Counted from the first letter of the stretch, positions 30,608 to 41,120 are shown. The stretch is 64,000 bases of DNA from Halioglobus sp. (GCA_002699145.1 PABK01000041.1:1-64000), one strand, 5' to 3'. Program-made: numbers and translations. The notes: a model not told the origin generated them from the sequence alone.

Positions 30608-31594
30608 ATGCTGACCATCGGACCCTACACCCTGCCCAACCGCGTCGCCCTGGCCCCCATGGCAGGGGTTACCGACCTGCCGTTTCGCCGCCTGTGCGCG
30701 CGCTTCGGCGCGGGCCTGGTGGTGTCCGAGATGATCAGCAGCCGCCCTGAGCTGCGCCGCTCGCGCAAGTCGCAGTGGCGCAGCCGGCACGACCGCGAGG
30801 TACAGCCGCGCTCGGTGCAGATCGCCGGCAACGAGCCGCGACAGATGGCCGAGGCGGCGCGCTACAACGTCGCGCTGGGGGCACAGATCATCGACATCAA
30901 CATGGGCTGCCCGGCGAAGAAAGTCTGCCGCAAGGCGGCGGGCTCGGCGCTGCTCGCCGACGAGACCCTGGTCGCGGACATCCTGCGCGCGGTCGTCGAC
31001 GCCGTCGACGTTCCCGTCACACTGAAAATTCGCACCGGTACAACACCGCAGGCGCGCAACGGCGTGCGTGTGGCGCGCATCGCGCAGGACGCCGGCATCG
31101 CCGCCCTGGCGGTTCACGGGCGCACCCGCGCCTGCGCCTTTCGCGGGCAGGCGGAATACGACACCATCGCGGCCATCGTCGCCGCCACCGACTTCCCGGT
31201 GTTTGCCAACGGCGACATCGACAGCCCGCAGAGCGCGGCCCGCGTGCTGGCGCACACCGGCGCTGCCGGCGTCATGATCGGTCGCGCGGCCCAGGGCCGC
31301 CCCTGGCTGTGCGGCCAGGTCGCCGCCTACCTGGACAGCGGCGTGGTGCCGCCGGCGCCGCAGGAGCACGAGCAACTGGCCATACTGCATCGGCACGTGG
31401 CCGAACTGCACGACTTCTACGGCGCTTACATGGGCCTGCGCATCGCGCGCAAACACGTCGCCTGGTACCTGCAGGGCCGACCCGACTACGCGCTACAACG
31501 CCGGCTGTTCAACGGCATCGAGGATGCATCGGCGCAGCTGGACTATATTGTGCAGTTATCACGCATCGCTACCAACGAGGAACTCGCAGCATGA
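30608..31594 (+). CDS. dusB: tRNA-dihydrouridine synthase B
   Basis: FMN enzyme that reduces specific uridines in tRNA to dihydrouridine. The 328-residue protein shows [13 protein letters not shown] (16-28), the active-site segment [16 protein letters not shown] (97-112) with Cys101, and the FMN-binding [13 protein letters not shown] near 218-230. The ATG at 30608 gives the usual [11 protein letters not shown] start. Its stop overlaps the fis start (ATGA), the conserved dusB-fis operon in which dusB precedes fis. Confidence 0.95.
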   Translation: MLTIGPYTLPNRVALAPMAGVTDLPFRRLCARFGAGLVVSEMISSRPELRRSRKSQWRSRHDREVQPRSVQIAGNEPRQMAEAARYNVALGAQIIDINMGCPAKKVCRKAAGSALLADETLVADILRAVVDAVDVPVTLKIRTGTTPQARNGVRVARIAQDAGIAALAVHGRTRACAFRGQAEYDTIAAIVAATDFPVFANGDIDSPQSAARVLAHTGAAGVMIGRAAQGRPWLCGQVAAYLDSGVVPPAPQEHEQLAILHRHVAELHDFYGAYMGLRIARKHVAWYLQGRPDYALQRRLFNGIEDASAQLDYIVQLSRIATNEELAA

Positions 31595-31905
31595 CCCGGG
31601 CTGAACCCCTACACCCTGCAACGGCGACCAGCGCCGGCGATCGGCAGGACGCCACCGCCCACAATGTGGCAAACCTGCGCGAAGCGGTCACCAGAGCCGT
31701 GCGCGCCTACCTGGACGAACTGGACGGCCAGGTCTCCACCGATGTCTACCAGATGGTGCTGGCCGAGGTCGAGGCGCCCCTGCTGGAGGAAATCATGGCC
31801 TACACGCGCAACAACCAGACCCGCGCATCACTGATGCTCGGCCTCAACCGCGGCACGCTGCGCAAAAAGCTGAAGCAGTACCAGCTGCTCGACGAGAAGC
31901 GCTAG
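31591..31905 (+). CDS. fis: DNA-binding protein Fis
   Basis: Nucleoid protein and transcription activator, notably of rRNA promoters. The 104-residue protein ends in the Fis helix-turn-helix (about 76-97, [20 protein letters not shown]), with the beta-hairpin and core helices at 25-70. The N-terminal 22 residues are longer and less conserved than in E. coli, as in Pseudomonas. The ATG overlaps the dusB stop codon by the ATGA arrangement, so translation is probably coupled; purH begins 4 bp after its stop. Confidence 0.95.
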   Translation: MTRAEPLHPATATSAGDRQDATAHNVANLREAVTRAVRAYLDELDGQVSTDVYQMVLAEVEAPLLEEIMAYTRNNQTRASLMLGLNRGTLRKKLKQYQLLDEKR

Positions 31906-31909
31906 GCCG

Positions 31910-33484
31910 ATGGACAACCAGGAACCGGGCGCCATCAGGCGCGCATTGATCAGTGTGTCCGACAAGTCGGGCATCGTCGAATTCGCCGCCGGGCTGGCGG
32001 CCATGGGCGTGGAACTGCTGTCTACCGGGGGCACCTACAGGCTGCTGCGCGACAGCGACCTGCAGGTCACCGAGGTGGCCGACTACACCGGCTTCCCGGA
32101 GATGATGGACGGTCGCGTGAAGACCCTGCACCCGAAGGTGCACGGCGGCATCCTCGCGCGCCGCGGCCAGGACGACGAGGTCATGGCGCAGCACGGCATC
32201 GCGCCGATCGACCTGGTGGTGGTCAACCTCTACCCGTTCGAGGCCACTGTCGCGCGGCCGGACTGCAGCCTGGAGGACGCCATCGAGAACATCGATATCG
32301 GCGGCCCCACCATGGTGCGCGCCGCGGCCAAGAACCACCGCGACGTCACCATCGTGGTCGACAGCGACGACTACGCGCGGGTGCTGCAGGAGATGCGCGA
32401 CAACGACGGCGCCACCACACTGGATACGCGTTTCGATCTGGCCATCCGCGCCTACGAACACACCGCCGCCTACGACGGCGCTATCGCCAACCATTTCGGC
32501 GCGCTGGTGCCCGGCGGCTCGGCGGCGTTCCCGCGCACCTTCAATACCCAGTTCCGCCGCGTGCAGGAAATGCGCTACGGCGAGAACCCGCACCAGCGCG
32601 CGGCGTTCTACTGCGAGGCGCATCCCGCCGAGGCGGGCATCGCCACCGCGCAACAGCTACAGGGCAAGGAGCTGTCCTACAACAACGTGGCCGATACCGA
32701 CGCCGCGCTGGAGTGCGTGAAGAACTTCGAGCAACCGGCCTGCGTCATCGTCAAGCACGCCAACCCCTGCGGTGTGGCGGTCGCGGAAGATATCGGCCGG
32801 GCCTATGAACTGGCCTTCGCCACGGATACCGAGTCGGCCTTCGGCGGCATCATTGCCTTCAACCGGCCGCTGGACGCGCAGACCGCCGCGGCCATCGTCG
32901 AACGCCAGTTCGTCGAGGTCATCATCGCCCCGGCCGTGGACGAGGACGCGGCCGCGGCGGTCGCGGCGAAGAAGAACGTGCGCCTGCTGGCCTGCGGGCA
33001 GTGGACGGCGCCACAGGCGGCGCTGGACTACAAGCGCGTCAACGGCGGGCTGCTGGTGCAGGATCGCGACCTGGGCATGGTCGAGGCCGCCGACCTGAAA
33101 GTGGTGTCGAAAAAACAGCCCAGCCAACAGCAGATGAACGATCTGCTGTTCGCCTGGAAGGTCGCCAAATTCGTCAAGTCCAACGCCATCGTCTACGCCG
33201 CCAACGGCCAGACGGTTGGCGTCGGGGCCGGCCAGATGAGCCGCGTCAACTCCGCGCGCATTGCCGCGATCAAGGCGGAACACGCGGGACTGCCGGTGCA
33301 GGGCTCGGTGATGGCCTCGGACGCCTTCTTCCCGTTTCGCGACGGCATCGACAGCGCCGGCGAGCGCGGCATCGCCGCGGTGATCCAGCCCGGCGGCTCG
33401 ATTCGCGACGAGGAGGTGATCGCCGCGGCGGACGAACACGGCATGGCCATGGTGTTTACCGGCATGCGCCATTTCCGACATTAA
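31910..33484 (+). CDS. purH: bifunctional AICAR formyltransferase/IMP cyclohydrolase
   Basis: Catalyses the last two steps of IMP synthesis. The 524-residue protein has an N-terminal cyclohydrolase domain (LHPKVHGG 73-80, [16 protein letters not shown] 129-144) and a C-terminal transformylase domain with the catalytic Lys282-His283 in VKHANPCG. It follows fis by 4 bp and precedes purD, separated from it by a 421-bp repeat array. Confidence 0.97.
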   Translation: MDNQEPGAIRRALISVSDKSGIVEFAAGLAAMGVELLSTGGTYRLLRDSDLQVTEVADYTGFPEMMDGRVKTLHPKVHGGILARRGQDDEVMAQHGIAPIDLVVVNLYPFEATVARPDCSLEDAIENIDIGGPTMVRAAAKNHRDVTIVVDSDDYARVLQEMRDNDGATTLDTRFDLAIRAYEHTAAYDGAIANHFGALVPGGSAAFPRTFNTQFRRVQEMRYGENPHQRAAFYCEAHPAEAGIATAQQLQGKELSYNNVADTDAALECVKNFEQPACVIVKHANPCGVAVAEDIGRAYELAFATDTESAFGGIIAFNRPLDAQTAAAIVERQFVEVIIAPAVDEDAAAAVAAKKNVRLLACGQWTAPQAALDYKRVNGGLLVQDRDLGMVEAADLKVVSKKQPSQQQMNDLLFAWKVAKFVKSNAIVYAANGQTVGVGAGQMSRVNSARIAAIKAEHAGLPVQGSVMASDAFFPFRDGIDSAGERGIAAVIQPGGSIRDEEVIAAADEHGMAMVFTGMRHFRH

Positions 33485-33492
33485 CCCACTCC

Positions 33493-33671
33493 CGACATCC
33501 CCGCGCTGGCGGTCCCGTCATCCCCGCGCTGGCGGTCCCGTCATCCCCGCGCTGGCGGTCCCGTCATCCCCGCGCTGGCGGTCCCGTCATCCCCGCGCAG
33601 GCGGGGATCCAGGGGGTCCCGTCATCCCCGCGCAGGCGGTCCCGTCATCCCCGCGCAAGCGGGGATCCAGG
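33493..33671 (+). repeat. tandem 23-bp palindromic-type repeats, forward orientation
   Basis: Seven units beginning CGTCATCCCCGCGC follow one another (starts at 33493, 33516, 33539, 33562, 33585, 33620, 33643). Six are 23 bp or its truncated form; the fifth and seventh are complete and continue into GGCGGGGATCCAGG or AGCGGGGATCCAGG. In the last unit ATCCCCGC-GCAA-GCGGGGAT (33647-33666) is a perfect hairpin. The unit resembles the palindromic repeats with core CCCGCGnnnnCGGG that are dispersed in many proteobacterial genomes. Confidence 0.9.
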
Positions 33672-33702
33672 GGCAACCTCGCGGATTGGCAGCATGCTGC
33701 TA

Positions 33703-33880
33703 CTGGACCCCCGCTTGCGCGGGGGTGACGGGTAGTACGGCGGGTGACGGGCGGTATGGCGAGTGACGGGCGGCACTAGTGGACCCCCGCTTCCGCGGGG
33801 GTGACGGGTAGTACGACGGGTGACGGGTAGTACGGCGGGTAACGGCGATACTAATGGACCCCCGCTTGCGCGGGGATGAC
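33703..33880 (-). repeat. inverse-orientation copies of the same repeat with a 19-bp sub-repeat
   Basis: TGGACCCCCGCTTGCGCGGG-type units recur at 33704, 33780 and 33855, a 75-76 bp period, in the opposite orientation to the array on the left. Each of the first two is followed by GTGACGGG-headed 19-bp sub-repeats (for example GTGACGGGTAGTACGGCGG at 33726). A 33-bp unique stretch with the palindrome CAGCATGCTG separates the two halves. The array ends about 25 bp before the purD start. No gene lies in 33485-33905. Confidence 0.88.
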
Positions 33881-33905
33881 AGTTGGAACGGACGAGGAGC
33901 GAAGC

Positions 33906-35189
33906 GTGAACATTCTTGTCATCGGCGGCGGCGGGCGCGAGCACGCGCTGGCCTGGAAAGCGGCGCAGTCGGCGCAGGTCGGGACGGTATTCGTCGCACC
34001 CGGTAACGCCGGCACCGAGCGGGAGGCGGGACTGAGCAACGTCGCCATCGACGTGATGGACTTCGCCGCGCTGGCGGACTTCGCCGCGGCCAACGATGTC
34101 GGCCTGAGCATCGTCGGGCCCGAGGCGCCGCTGGTCGGCGGCATCGTCGACTTTTTCCAGGCGCGCGGATTGCGCTGCTTCGGACCGAGCCAGGGCGCCG
34201 CGCAACTGGAGGGCTCCAAGGCCTTCACCAAGGACTTCCTGCAACGCCACGGCATTCCCACCGCGGCCTACGCCAACTTCACCGAACTGGAACCGGCACT
34301 GGCCTACCTGCGCGAGCGCGGCGCGCCCATCGTCATCAAGGCGGACGGCCTCGCCGCGGGCAAGGGGGTGATCGTCGCCGAGACCCTCGAGCAGGCCGAG
34401 GCGGCCGTTACCGACATGCTCGCGGGCAACGCCTTCGGCGACGCCGGGGCGCGTGTAGTCATCGAGGAGTTTCTCGACGGCGAGGAAGCCAGCTTCATCG
34501 TGCTGGCCGACGGCCGCAACGTACTGCCCATGGCCACGAGCCAGGATCACAAGCGCATCGGCGAAGGCGATACCGGACCCAACACCGGCGGCATGGGCGC
34601 CTACTCGCCCGCGCCGGTGGTCGACGACGCGGTCCATGCGCGCATCATGGAGCAGGTCATCCTGCCCACCGTCGCCGGCATGGCCGCCGAGGGCAACGAC
34701 TACACCGGCTTTCTCTACGCCGGCCTGATGATCGACAGCGAGGGCCAGCCGAAAGTCATCGAGTACAACTGCCGGTTCGGCGACCCGGAGACCCAGCCCA
34801 TCATGCTGCGCCTTAACAGCGACCTCGTGGCCCTGTGCCAGGCCGCGCTGGACGGCCGGCTGGACAGCGCCAGCGCCGACTGGGATCCGCGCTGCGCCAT
34901 CGGCGTGGTGCTGGCCGCCGGCGGCTACCCCGGCAGCTACGACAAGGGCGCGCCCATCAGCGGGCTGGACGGCGCCGACTCGGCGACGACCAAGGTCTTT
35001 CACGCCGGCACCGCGCTACGCGACGGGCAGGTGGTGACCAACGGCGGCCGGGTGCTGTGTGTCACCGCACTGGGCGAGGATATCGCCGCGGCCAGGGACA
35101 CCTGCTACGCGGCGGCCGACCGCATCTCCTGGGACGGTATGACCCTGCGCCGCGACATTGGTTGGCGCGCCATCGCGCGCTACACTTAG
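33906..35189 (+). CDS. purD: phosphoribosylamine--glycine ligase
   Basis: ATP-grasp ligase of the second step of purine synthesis. The 427-residue protein starts ILVIGGGGREHALAWK (3-18), carries the ATP-grasp lysines in VIKADGLAAGKGV (143-155) and the NTGGMGAYSP segment near 225. The start is taken as GTG at 33906 behind a GAGGAG ribosome site; an ATG ten codons earlier lies within the end of the repeat array and would give a non-family N-terminus. Follows purH in the usual order. Confidence 0.95.
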   Translation: MNILVIGGGGREHALAWKAAQSAQVGTVFVAPGNAGTEREAGLSNVAIDVMDFAALADFAAANDVGLSIVGPEAPLVGGIVDFFQARGLRCFGPSQGAAQLEGSKAFTKDFLQRHGIPTAAYANFTELEPALAYLRERGAPIVIKADGLAAGKGVIVAETLEQAEAAVTDMLAGNAFGDAGARVVIEEFLDGEEASFIVLADGRNVLPMATSQDHKRIGEGDTGPNTGGMGAYSPAPVVDDAVHARIMEQVILPTVAGMAAEGNDYTGFLYAGLMIDSEGQPKVIEYNCRFGDPETQPIMLRLNSDLVALCQAALDGRLDSASADWDPRCAIGVVLAAGGYPGSYDKGAPISGLDGADSATTKVFHAGTALRDGQVVTNGGRVLCVTALGEDIAAARDTCYAAADRISWDGMTLRRDIGWRAIARYT

Positions 35190-35213
35190 CGCTGGTAAAC
35201 GGGAATCCTGGTC

Positions 35214-35855
35214 ATGGGTCGACGACTGTCACTGCTGGACAAACTCATCGTCGAGGTCGACTCGGTCATGCGCACCGTGACCGACCGCGGCAATCGCGCC
35301 AGCCGGCCCTCGCCCGCCGAGGGGCACAGCGATGCCGCGCTGCCCGAACAGGAGCGCCGGCACGTGGCCGGACTCATGCGCGTCAACCACACCGGCGAGG
35401 TCTGCGCCCAGGCGCTGTACCAGGGCCAGGCGCTCACCGCGCGCCTGGAGCACGTGCGCGATGACATGCACAAGGCCGCGCGCGAAGAGGTCGACCACCT
35501 GGTGTGGTGCGAACAACGGCTACAGGAACTGGACAGTCACACCAGTTATCTCAATCCCGCGTGGTACGGCCTGTCCTTTGCACTGGGAGCCGTGGCCGGC
35601 GCGATTGGCGACAAGGTCAGTCTCGGTTTCGTCGCGGCGACCGAGGAGCGCGTCTGCGCGCACCTGCGCGAGCATCTCAAGGACCTGCCCGAGGACGACC
35701 GCCGCTCGCGCCTGATCCTGCAACAGATGCTCGAAGACGAACAGCGCCACGGCGAGAACGCCCTCGAGGCCGGTGGCAGCGAATTCCCGCGGGCGGTCAA
35801 GGATGTGATGAGTGCGGTATCGAGGCTGATGACAAGCAGCAGCTACCGCATTTGA
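35214..35855 (+). CDS. coq7: 2-polyprenyl-3-methyl-6-methoxy-1,4-benzoquinol hydroxylase (ubiquinone synthesis)
   Basis: Di-iron carboxylate hydroxylase of aerobic ubiquinone synthesis. The 213-residue protein has the ligand motifs NHTGEV (58-63, Glu62), EEVDH (91-95), ATEERV (142-147) and EDEQRH (174-179), which give the paired ExxH/Glu iron site. It belongs to the Coq7/UbiF-alternative family typical of Pseudomonas. It follows purD and converges on the OsmC gene. Confidence 0.95.
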   Translation: MGRRLSLLDKLIVEVDSVMRTVTDRGNRASRPSPAEGHSDAALPEQERRHVAGLMRVNHTGEVCAQALYQGQALTARLEHVRDDMHKAAREEVDHLVWCEQRLQELDSHTSYLNPAWYGLSFALGAVAGAIGDKVSLGFVAATEERVCAHLREHLKDLPEDDRRSRLILQQMLEDEQRHGENALEAGGSEFPRAVKDVMSAVSRLMTSSSYRI

Positions 35856-35867
35856 CGCGGCCGCGGA

Positions 35868-36293
35868 TTACGCCTGGCTGTCGACGATCTCGTAGCTGTG
35901 ACTGATCTCGACACCCGCGGCGCCGAGCATGATGGACGCCGAGCAGTATTTCTCCGCGGACAGTTCCACCGCCCGCCGCACATGATTTTCCTTCAGGCCC
36001 ACGCCGCTGACCACGAAGTGCAGGTTGATGCGCGTGAACACCGCGGGCACCTCGTCTGCACGCTCGGCCTCGATCTCGACACGGCAGTCCACAACCTGCT
36101 GCCGCGATTTCTTCAGCATACTCAACACATCGTAGATGGAGCAGCCGCCGGTGCCGAGCAGGAGCATTTCCATGGGTCTGGGGCCGAGATTGCGCCCGCC
36201 AAGATCTTCCGGGCCGTCCATGACCACACTGTGCCCGCTGCCGGATTCACCGACGAATACGGCTCCATCGAGCCATTTCACCGTCGATTTCAT
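35868..36293 (-). CDS. OsmC/YhfA family protein
   Basis: Small protein of 141 residues with the OsmC/Ohr fold. Two conserved cysteines are Cys51 in TGGCSIYD and Cys117 in EKYCSASIML, the redox pair of the family; the sequence pattern is closest to YhfA, an uncharacterised member that is also adjacent to crp in enterobacteria and pseudomonads. Peroxide reduction is possible but not shown. It is divergent from crp. Confidence 0.85.
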   Translation of the reverse strand: MKSTVKWLDGAVFVGESGSGHSVVMDGPEDLGGRNLGPRPMEMLLLGTGGCSIYDVLSMLKKSRQQVVDCRVEIEAERADEVPAVFTRINLHFVVSGVGLKENHVRRAVELSAEKYCSASIMLGAAGVEISHSYEIVDSQA

Positions 36294-36351
36294 GCAAATA
36301 TTCCCGTTTTGCCACGAAAAAGGCGGTGCAGCTTAGCATAACAAGTTACAT

Positions 36352-36379
36352 TTTACTTACCCGGACCACGGGTTAGAAT
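36352..36379 (+). promoter_or_regulatory. candidate crp promoter
   Basis: TTTACT (36352-36357), 16 bp, TAGAAT (36374-36379), located 36 bp before the proposed TTG start of crp. The spacer contains CCCGG-ACCA-CGGG, a short dyad. The -10 is good, the -35 weak. Confidence 0.5.
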
Positions 36380-36415
36380 TTCGCGCAAATAACACAACAA
36401 ATGGAGGGCAGACTC

Positions 36416-37060
36416 TTGCTCAAGCCGCAACTTGTCCAGACGATCCCGAACGTTGAGAATTTCCTGCGCCACTGCCAGCGCAAGGACTACAAGGCCAAGA
36501 CCCCGTTACTCAAGCAGGGCGAAACCAGCGACTCCCTGTACCTGATTCTCGACGGATCCGTGTCGGTGCAGGTCGAAGATGAAACCGACCCTGGACACAT
36601 GCTCGTGGTCGCCTACCTCAATCCCGGGGACTTCGTCGGCGAGATGGGCCTGTTCGACAATGAACAGGCCACGCGCAGCGCCATGGTAGTCGCCAAGACC
36701 CAGTGCGAGGTGGCGGAAATCTCCTACGAGCGCTTCCACCAGATCCGCGGCCAGTTTCCCGACATACTGTTCGCGGTAGCGCGCCAGCTCGGCACCCGCC
36801 TGCGCCAGACCACGCGCAAACTCTCCGACCTGGCCTTCGTCGACGTCTCCGGGCGCATCGCGCACACACTGCTGGACCTGTGTAAGCAACCGGACGCCAT
36901 GACCCACCCCGACGGCATGCAGATCAAGATCACGCGCCAGGAACTGGGCAAGATTGTCGGCTGCTCACGCGAGATGGCGGGCCGCGTGCTGAAGAACCTG
37001 GAACAGGACGGCCTGGTCTCGGTGTCCGGTAAAACGATGGTGGTTTACGGCACCCGCTAG
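36416..37060 (+). CDS. crp: cAMP-activated global regulator CRP (Vfr type)
   Basis: Transcription factor of 214 residues with an N-terminal cyclic-nucleotide domain (GDFVGEMGLF, then the ATRSAMV segment holding the phosphate-binding Arg-Ser) and a C-terminal helix-turn-helix (TRQELGKIVGCSREMAGRVL). The C-terminal half is nearly the Pseudomonas Vfr sequence (LLDLCKQPDAMTHPDGMQIK). A TTG at 36416 is proposed as start because GGAGGG, a perfect ribosome site, sits seven bases before it inside the first codons of the longer ATG frame at 36401; the resulting length equals Vfr. It converges on trpC. Confidence 0.93.
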   Translation: MLKPQLVQTIPNVENFLRHCQRKDYKAKTPLLKQGETSDSLYLILDGSVSVQVEDETDPGHMLVVAYLNPGDFVGEMGLFDNEQATRSAMVVAKTQCEVAEISYERFHQIRGQFPDILFAVARQLGTRLRQTTRKLSDLAFVDVSGRIAHTLLDLCKQPDAMTHPDGMQIKITRQELGKIVGCSREMAGRVLKNLEQDGLVSVSGKTMVVYGTR

Positions 37061-37079
37061 CCGCGACCACGACGCCGGT

Positions 37080-37898
37080 TCAGAAGAACAGGTCGCGCAA
37101 TCTCTCGCCGGGCTGCGCGGCGCGCATGAAAGCCTCGCCGACAAGAAAGGTATGCACCCCGGCGTCGCGCATGCGCGCGACATCCTCGCGGCTGTGGATG
37201 CCGCTCTCGGTAATCACCAGGCGCTCGTCGGGTATATGCGCCAGCAGTTGCAGCGTGGTGTCCAGGCGGGTATCGAACGTGTGCAGGTCGCGGTTGTTGA
37301 TACCGACCATCGGTTGTCCCAGGTCCAGTGCGCGCTCCAGCTCGGCGCGGTCGTGCACCTCCACCAGCACGTCCAGGCCGTAGTGGTCGGCGGCGGCGGC
37401 CAGTTCACGCATCTGTGCGTCTTCCAGTGCCGCCACGATCAGCAGCACGGCATCGGCGCCTATCGCCCGCGCCTCGATCACCTGGTAGGGATCGACGGTA
37501 AAGTCCTTGCGCAGCACCGGCAGCGCACAGGCCTCGCGCGCCTCCTGCAGGTAGCGGTCAGCGCCCTGGAAGAAATCGACATCGGTGAGGACCGACAGGC
37601 AGGCGGCGCCCCCGGCCTGGTAACTGGCGGCAATCTGCGCGGGGACGAAGTCCTCACGGATCACCCCCTTGCTGGGCGACGCCTTTTTCACCTCGGCAAT
37701 CACGGCCGCCTCGCCGGCGCCGGCGCGCTGCGCCAGCGCGCGATAGAAACCGCGCGGCGCGGGCATTTCCGTGGCGCGCGCCTCCAGCTCCGCGGACGCG
37801 ACCCGCGCACGGCGCTGCGCCACTTCCTCGGCCTTGCGCGCCAGGATGCGGCGCAGGATGGTCGGGGCGGAACCGGCCACGGCTTCAGTCCTGCTCAC
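37080..37898 (-). CDS. trpC: indole-3-glycerol phosphate synthase
   Basis: Forms the indole ring from carboxyphenylamino-deoxyribulose phosphate. The 272-residue TIM-barrel protein has the active-site [10 protein letters not shown] (69-78), [13 protein letters not shown] (95-107) and VLRKDF (128-133). It is monofunctional, without a trpF fusion, as in pseudomonads. Its start overlaps the trpD end by 14 bp, indicating translational coupling at the end of the trp operon. Confidence 0.96.
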   Translation of the reverse strand: MSRTEAVAGSAPTILRRILARKAEEVAQRRARVASAELEARATEMPAPRGFYRALAQRAGAGEAAVIAEVKKASPSKGVIREDFVPAQIAASYQAGGAACLSVLTDVDFFQGADRYLQEAREACALPVLRKDFTVDPYQVIEARAIGADAVLLIVAALEDAQMRELAAAADHYGLDVLVEVHDRAELERALDLGQPMVGINNRDLHTFDTRLDTTLQLLAHIPDERLVITESGIHSREDVARMRDAGVHTFLVGEAFMRAAQPGERLRDLFF

Positions 37899-38925
37899 GC
37901 ATGAGTTGCGTGAAGTCGATAAAGGCCGAGAGCTTTTCCGCGGCCTGCCCGCTGGCCAGCACGTCTTCGGCCAGGGTCACACCCTGCGCCAGCGTGGCGG
38001 TGACGCCGCTGACGTAGATGGTGGCGCCGCCGTTGAGGGCGAGCATGTCGGCGGCCTTGCCCGCCGCCTCGCCATCGGCGCCGCGCAGCGCGGCGCGGAT
38101 CAACTCCGCGGAGGCCGGCGCGCCGCTGACCGCCAGGCCGTCGAGGCTGCGCTGCTGCAGGCCGAAATCGCCGGGTTCGATGCGATAGGAAGATATCTCC
38201 CCTGAACGCAGCTCGGTCACCTGCGTCGGCGCGGCGATGGAAATCTCGTCCAGGCCATCCCCGGCGTGCACGATCATGGCGTGCTCCGCGCCCAGCGCCT
38301 GCAGGACCTCGGCCAGGGGCTGGCACAGCCGGGCGTCGAAGACACCGATCACCTGGCGCCGGACACCGGCCGGGTTGGTCAACGGGCCGAGGATATTGAA
38401 CACGGTGCGCAGGCCCAGTTCCTTGCGCGGCCCGACGGCGTAACGCATGGCGCTGTGGTGCGCCGGGGCGAACATGAAACCCACACCGACTTCGTCGATG
38501 GCGCGGGCCACCTGCTGCGGGGACAGGTCCAGCGGCATGCCGAGAAACTCCAGCACATCGGAGCTGCCGCTGCTGGAGGACACGCCGCGGTTGCCGTGCT
38601 TGGCCACGCGCGCCCCCGCCGCGGCGGCGACGAAACTGGAACCGGTGGAGACGTTGAACAGGTTGGCGCCGTCGCCGCCGGTACCCACCAGGTCCACCAG
38701 GTGTTCGCCGGACACCTGCACCGGCGTCGCCAGCTCGCGCATGACCTGGGCGGCCCCGGCGATCTCGTCCACCGTTTCGCCCTTCATGCGCAGGGCCACC
38801 AGCAGCGCACCGATCTGCGCCTCCGTGGCCTCGCCGGACATCACCTGGCGCATGACCGCGGCCATATCGGCGCGGGACAGTGGGTTGCCGTCCACCAGGG
38901 CGGCCAGGGCTTGCTGAATAGTCAT
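37885..38925 (-). CDS. trpD: anthranilate phosphoribosyltransferase
   Basis: Transfers phosphoribose to anthranilate. The 346-residue protein has the PRPP loop [15 protein letters not shown] (80-94) and the typical helical N-terminal domain. The ATG at 38925 is preceded by GAGG; a GTG two codons upstream falls within that ribosome site. It is 10 bp from trpG upstream and overlaps trpC downstream. Confidence 0.96.
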   Translation of the reverse strand: MTIQQALAALVDGNPLSRADMAAVMRQVMSGEATEAQIGALLVALRMKGETVDEIAGAAQVMRELATPVQVSGEHLVDLVGTGGDGANLFNVSTGSSFVAAAAGARVAKHGNRGVSSSSGSSDVLEFLGMPLDLSPQQVARAIDEVGVGFMFAPAHHSAMRYAVGPRKELGLRTVFNILGPLTNPAGVRRQVIGVFDARLCQPLAEVLQALGAEHAMIVHAGDGLDEISIAAPTQVTELRSGEISSYRIEPGDFGLQQRSLDGLAVSGAPASAELIRAALRGADGEAAGKAADMLALNGGATIYVSGVTATLAQGVTLAEDVLASGQAAEKLSAFIDFTQLMREQD

Positions 38926-38935
38926 GGGCACCTCG

Positions 38936-39514
38936 CTACCCTTGCAGGAAATTGCGCAACAGGTCGTGACCGTGCGCGGTCAGGATGGACTCGGGGTGGA
39001 ACTGCACGCCTTCCACCGCCAACTCGCGATGGCGCAGGCCCATGATCTCGTCCACCGCGCCGTCCCCGGTACAGGTCCAGGCGGTCACCTCCAGGCAATC
39101 CGGCAGTGAATCGCGGTCCACCACCAGGCTGTGATAGCGCGTCGCCTCGAAGGGCTCGCTGAGCCCGGCGAACACGCCCGCGCCGTTGTGGTGAATCGGC
39201 GAGGGCTTGCCGTGCATCACCTTGCGCGCGCGCACCACCTCGCCGCCGAACACCTGGCCGATGCTCTGGTGGCCGAGGCAGATGCCGAGCAACGGCACCA
39301 CGCCGGCATACTGCCGGATCACCTCCATGGAGATGCCCGCCTCGTTCGGCGTGCACGGGCCGGGTGAGATGACGATGCGCGAGGGCGCCAGCGCCTCGAT
39401 ATCGGCGACGGCGATTTCGTCGTTGCGCACCACCTGCACCTCGGCGCCGAGCTCGCCAAGGTACTGCACCACGTTATAGGTGAAGGAATCGTAGTTGTCG
39501 ATCATCAGCAACAT
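38936..39514 (-). CDS. trpG: anthranilate synthase component II (glutamine amidotransferase)
   Basis: Class I glutaminase that supplies ammonia to TrpE and may also serve aminodeoxychorismate synthase. The 192-residue protein has the catalytic Cys79 in LGICLGHQ and the His173-Glu175 pair in QFHPES. It begins one base after the trpE stop, so TrpE and TrpG are translationally coupled. In Pseudomonas aeruginosa trpE and trpG are apart; here they are joined. Confidence 0.96.
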   Translation of the reverse strand: MLLMIDNYDSFTYNVVQYLGELGAEVQVVRNDEIAVADIEALAPSRIVISPGPCTPNEAGISMEVIRQYAGVVPLLGICLGHQSIGQVFGGEVVRARKVMHGKPSPIHHNGAGVFAGLSEPFEATRYHSLVVDRDSLPDCLEVTAWTCTGDGAVDEIMGLRHRELAVEGVQFHPESILTAHGHDLLRNFLQG

Positions 39515-39515
39515 G

Positions 39516-41000
39516 TCACTCACCTCCCGCCAGCACCATGCCGGCCGCGCGGAACATGGCGCGCGCCTTGTTGTGCGTCTCCTTCCACTCCAGGCGGGGA
39601 ACGGAGTCGGCCACCACGCCGCCACCGGCCTGCACGTAGAGCCTGCCGTCCTTGATCACCGCGGTGCGGATGGCGATGGCCGTATCCATGTCGCCGGCCC
39701 AGGAGATGTAACCCACGGCGCCGCCGTAGACGCCGCGCTTGACCGGTTCGAGCTCGTCGATGATCTCCATCGCGCGGATCTTCGGCGCGCCGCTGAGCGT
39801 GCCCGCCGGCAGGGTCGCGCGCAACACGTCGATGGCCGACTTGCCATCCTGCAGGCGGCCGGTCACATTGGACACGATGTGCATGACGTGCGAGTAGCGC
39901 TCCACCACCATCCTGTCCGTCAGTTCCACCGACCCGGTCTGCGCGATGCGCCCGACATCGTTGCGCCCCAGGTCGATGAGCATGAGGTGCTCGGCGATCT
40001 CCTTGGGGTCGGCCAGCAACTCCTCCTCCATGGCCCTGTCCTCCTCCTCGCTGTAGCCGCGACGCCGGGTGCCGGCGATAGGTCGCACGGTCACCTCGCC
40101 GTGCTCCAGCCGCGCGAGAATTTCCGGCGAGGAGCCGACGATATGGAAGTCCTCGAGGTCCAGGAAGTACATATAGGGTGAGGGATTGAGATTGCGCAGG
40201 GCGCGGTACAGGTTCAGCGGCGGCGCGTCGAAGGGCACGCACATGCGCTGGGAGGGCACCACCTGCATGACATCACCGGCCAGCACGTACTCCTTGACCC
40301 GCTCCACCGCCTGTTCGTAGTCCGCCTGGGTGAAATCGGATTGCGCCTGCGCCTCCAGCACGGATGAATCGGCGGCGTCCAGGGCGACGTCGGGCAGCGG
40401 CGGCATGGGCTGGCGCAGGCGCTCGACCAGTTCGTCCAGGCGCGCCTCGGCGCGCTGCAGCGCCCCGTCCAGGCCGGGATCGGCGTTGACCACCAGGCGA
40501 ATAGTTCCCGCCAGGTTGTCGAACACCACCACCTCCTCCGACACCATGAGCAGGATATCGGGGGTGCCGAGACGGTCCGGGGGCACGCTGGCCTGCAGCC
40601 GCGGCTCGACATAGCGCACGGTGTCGTAGCCGAAGTAACCGACCAGCCCGCCGTGAAAGACCGGCAGGTCCTGCCGCGGCGCGGTGCGGTAGCGCTGCTG
40701 GAAGGCCTCGGCGAAGGCCAGCGGGTCGGCGACCTCCTCGGCGCTGTGCAGTTCGCCGTCGACGTGGATCTCGGCGCGGAAACCGTACACCTTGAGCACG
40801 CAGCTACAGGGCAGGCCGATGATGGAGTAGCGGCCCCACTTCTCGCCGCCCTGCACCGATTCGAAGAAATAGGAATACGGACCCTCGGCCAACTTGCGAT
40901 AGGCGCTGACGGGGGTCTCGAGATCGGCCAGCACCTCGCGGCTGACCGGAATACGGTTATAGTCCTGCGCGGCAAGCGCAGCAAAATCCTGCTGTTTCAT
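39516..41000 (-). CDS. trpE: anthranilate synthase component I
   Basis: Converts chorismate to anthranilate with ammonia from TrpG. The 494-residue protein has the chorismate-binding C-terminal domain with [21 protein letters not shown] and [16 protein letters not shown], and an N-terminal regulatory domain containing the [15 protein letters not shown] segment. ATG follows GAGGA. It is the first structural gene after the leader peptide and promoter described separately, in the order trpE-trpG-trpD-trpC. Confidence 0.97.
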   Translation of the reverse strand: MKQQDFAALAAQDYNRIPVSREVLADLETPVSAYRKLAEGPYSYFFESVQGGEKWGRYSIIGLPCSCVLKVYGFRAEIHVDGELHSAEEVADPLAFAEAFQQRYRTAPRQDLPVFHGGLVGYFGYDTVRYVEPRLQASVPPDRLGTPDILLMVSEEVVVFDNLAGTIRLVVNADPGLDGALQRAEARLDELVERLRQPMPPLPDVALDAADSSVLEAQAQSDFTQADYEQAVERVKEYVLAGDVMQVVPSQRMCVPFDAPPLNLYRALRNLNPSPYMYFLDLEDFHIVGSSPEILARLEHGEVTVRPIAGTRRRGYSEEEDRAMEEELLADPKEIAEHLMLIDLGRNDVGRIAQTGSVELTDRMVVERYSHVMHIVSNVTGRLQDGKSAIDVLRATLPAGTLSGAPKIRAMEIIDELEPVKRGVYGGAVGYISWAGDMDTAIAIRTAVIKDGRLYVQAGGGVVADSVPRLEWKETHNKARAMFRAAGMVLAGGE

Positions 41001-41051
41001 GGGGAGTCCTCGGAGAAATAAAGGCGTAAAAAGGTCGCGACGCAGCCCTGG

Positions 41052-41120
41052 CTACCATCGCCAGCAGGTGACCTCACGCATCGACAGGTGGTCGATGCCT
41101 TTACGCGGAGCTGTGTTCAC
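41052..41120 (-). CDS. trpL: trp operon leader peptide
   Basis: A 22-codon frame on the minus strand that begins at GTG (41118-41120) behind GGAG at a six-base distance and ends MREVTCWRW-stop, two tryptophan codons in the last three positions. It lies 20 bp inside the predicted transcript and 51 bp before trpE. RNA over the Trp codons can fold as CTGGC-GATGGTA-GCCAG, the equivalent of the 1:2 pairing in attenuators. A T run follows at 41028-41032, but I could not find a convincing terminator stem before it, so the exact attenuation mechanism is open. Confidence 0.75.
   Translation of the reverse strand: MNTAPRKGIDHLSMREVTCWRW

Noticed and set aside
33493-33671. Possible CRISPR array (regular repeats)
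   Set aside because: Units are directly adjacent with a 23-bp period and no unique spacers, there are no cas genes nearby, and inverse copies follow; it is a palindromic tandem repeat.
41028-41057. Intrinsic terminator in the trp leader
   Set aside because: The T run is there, but the sequence before it pairs in only two to three consecutive positions; not annotated as a terminator.
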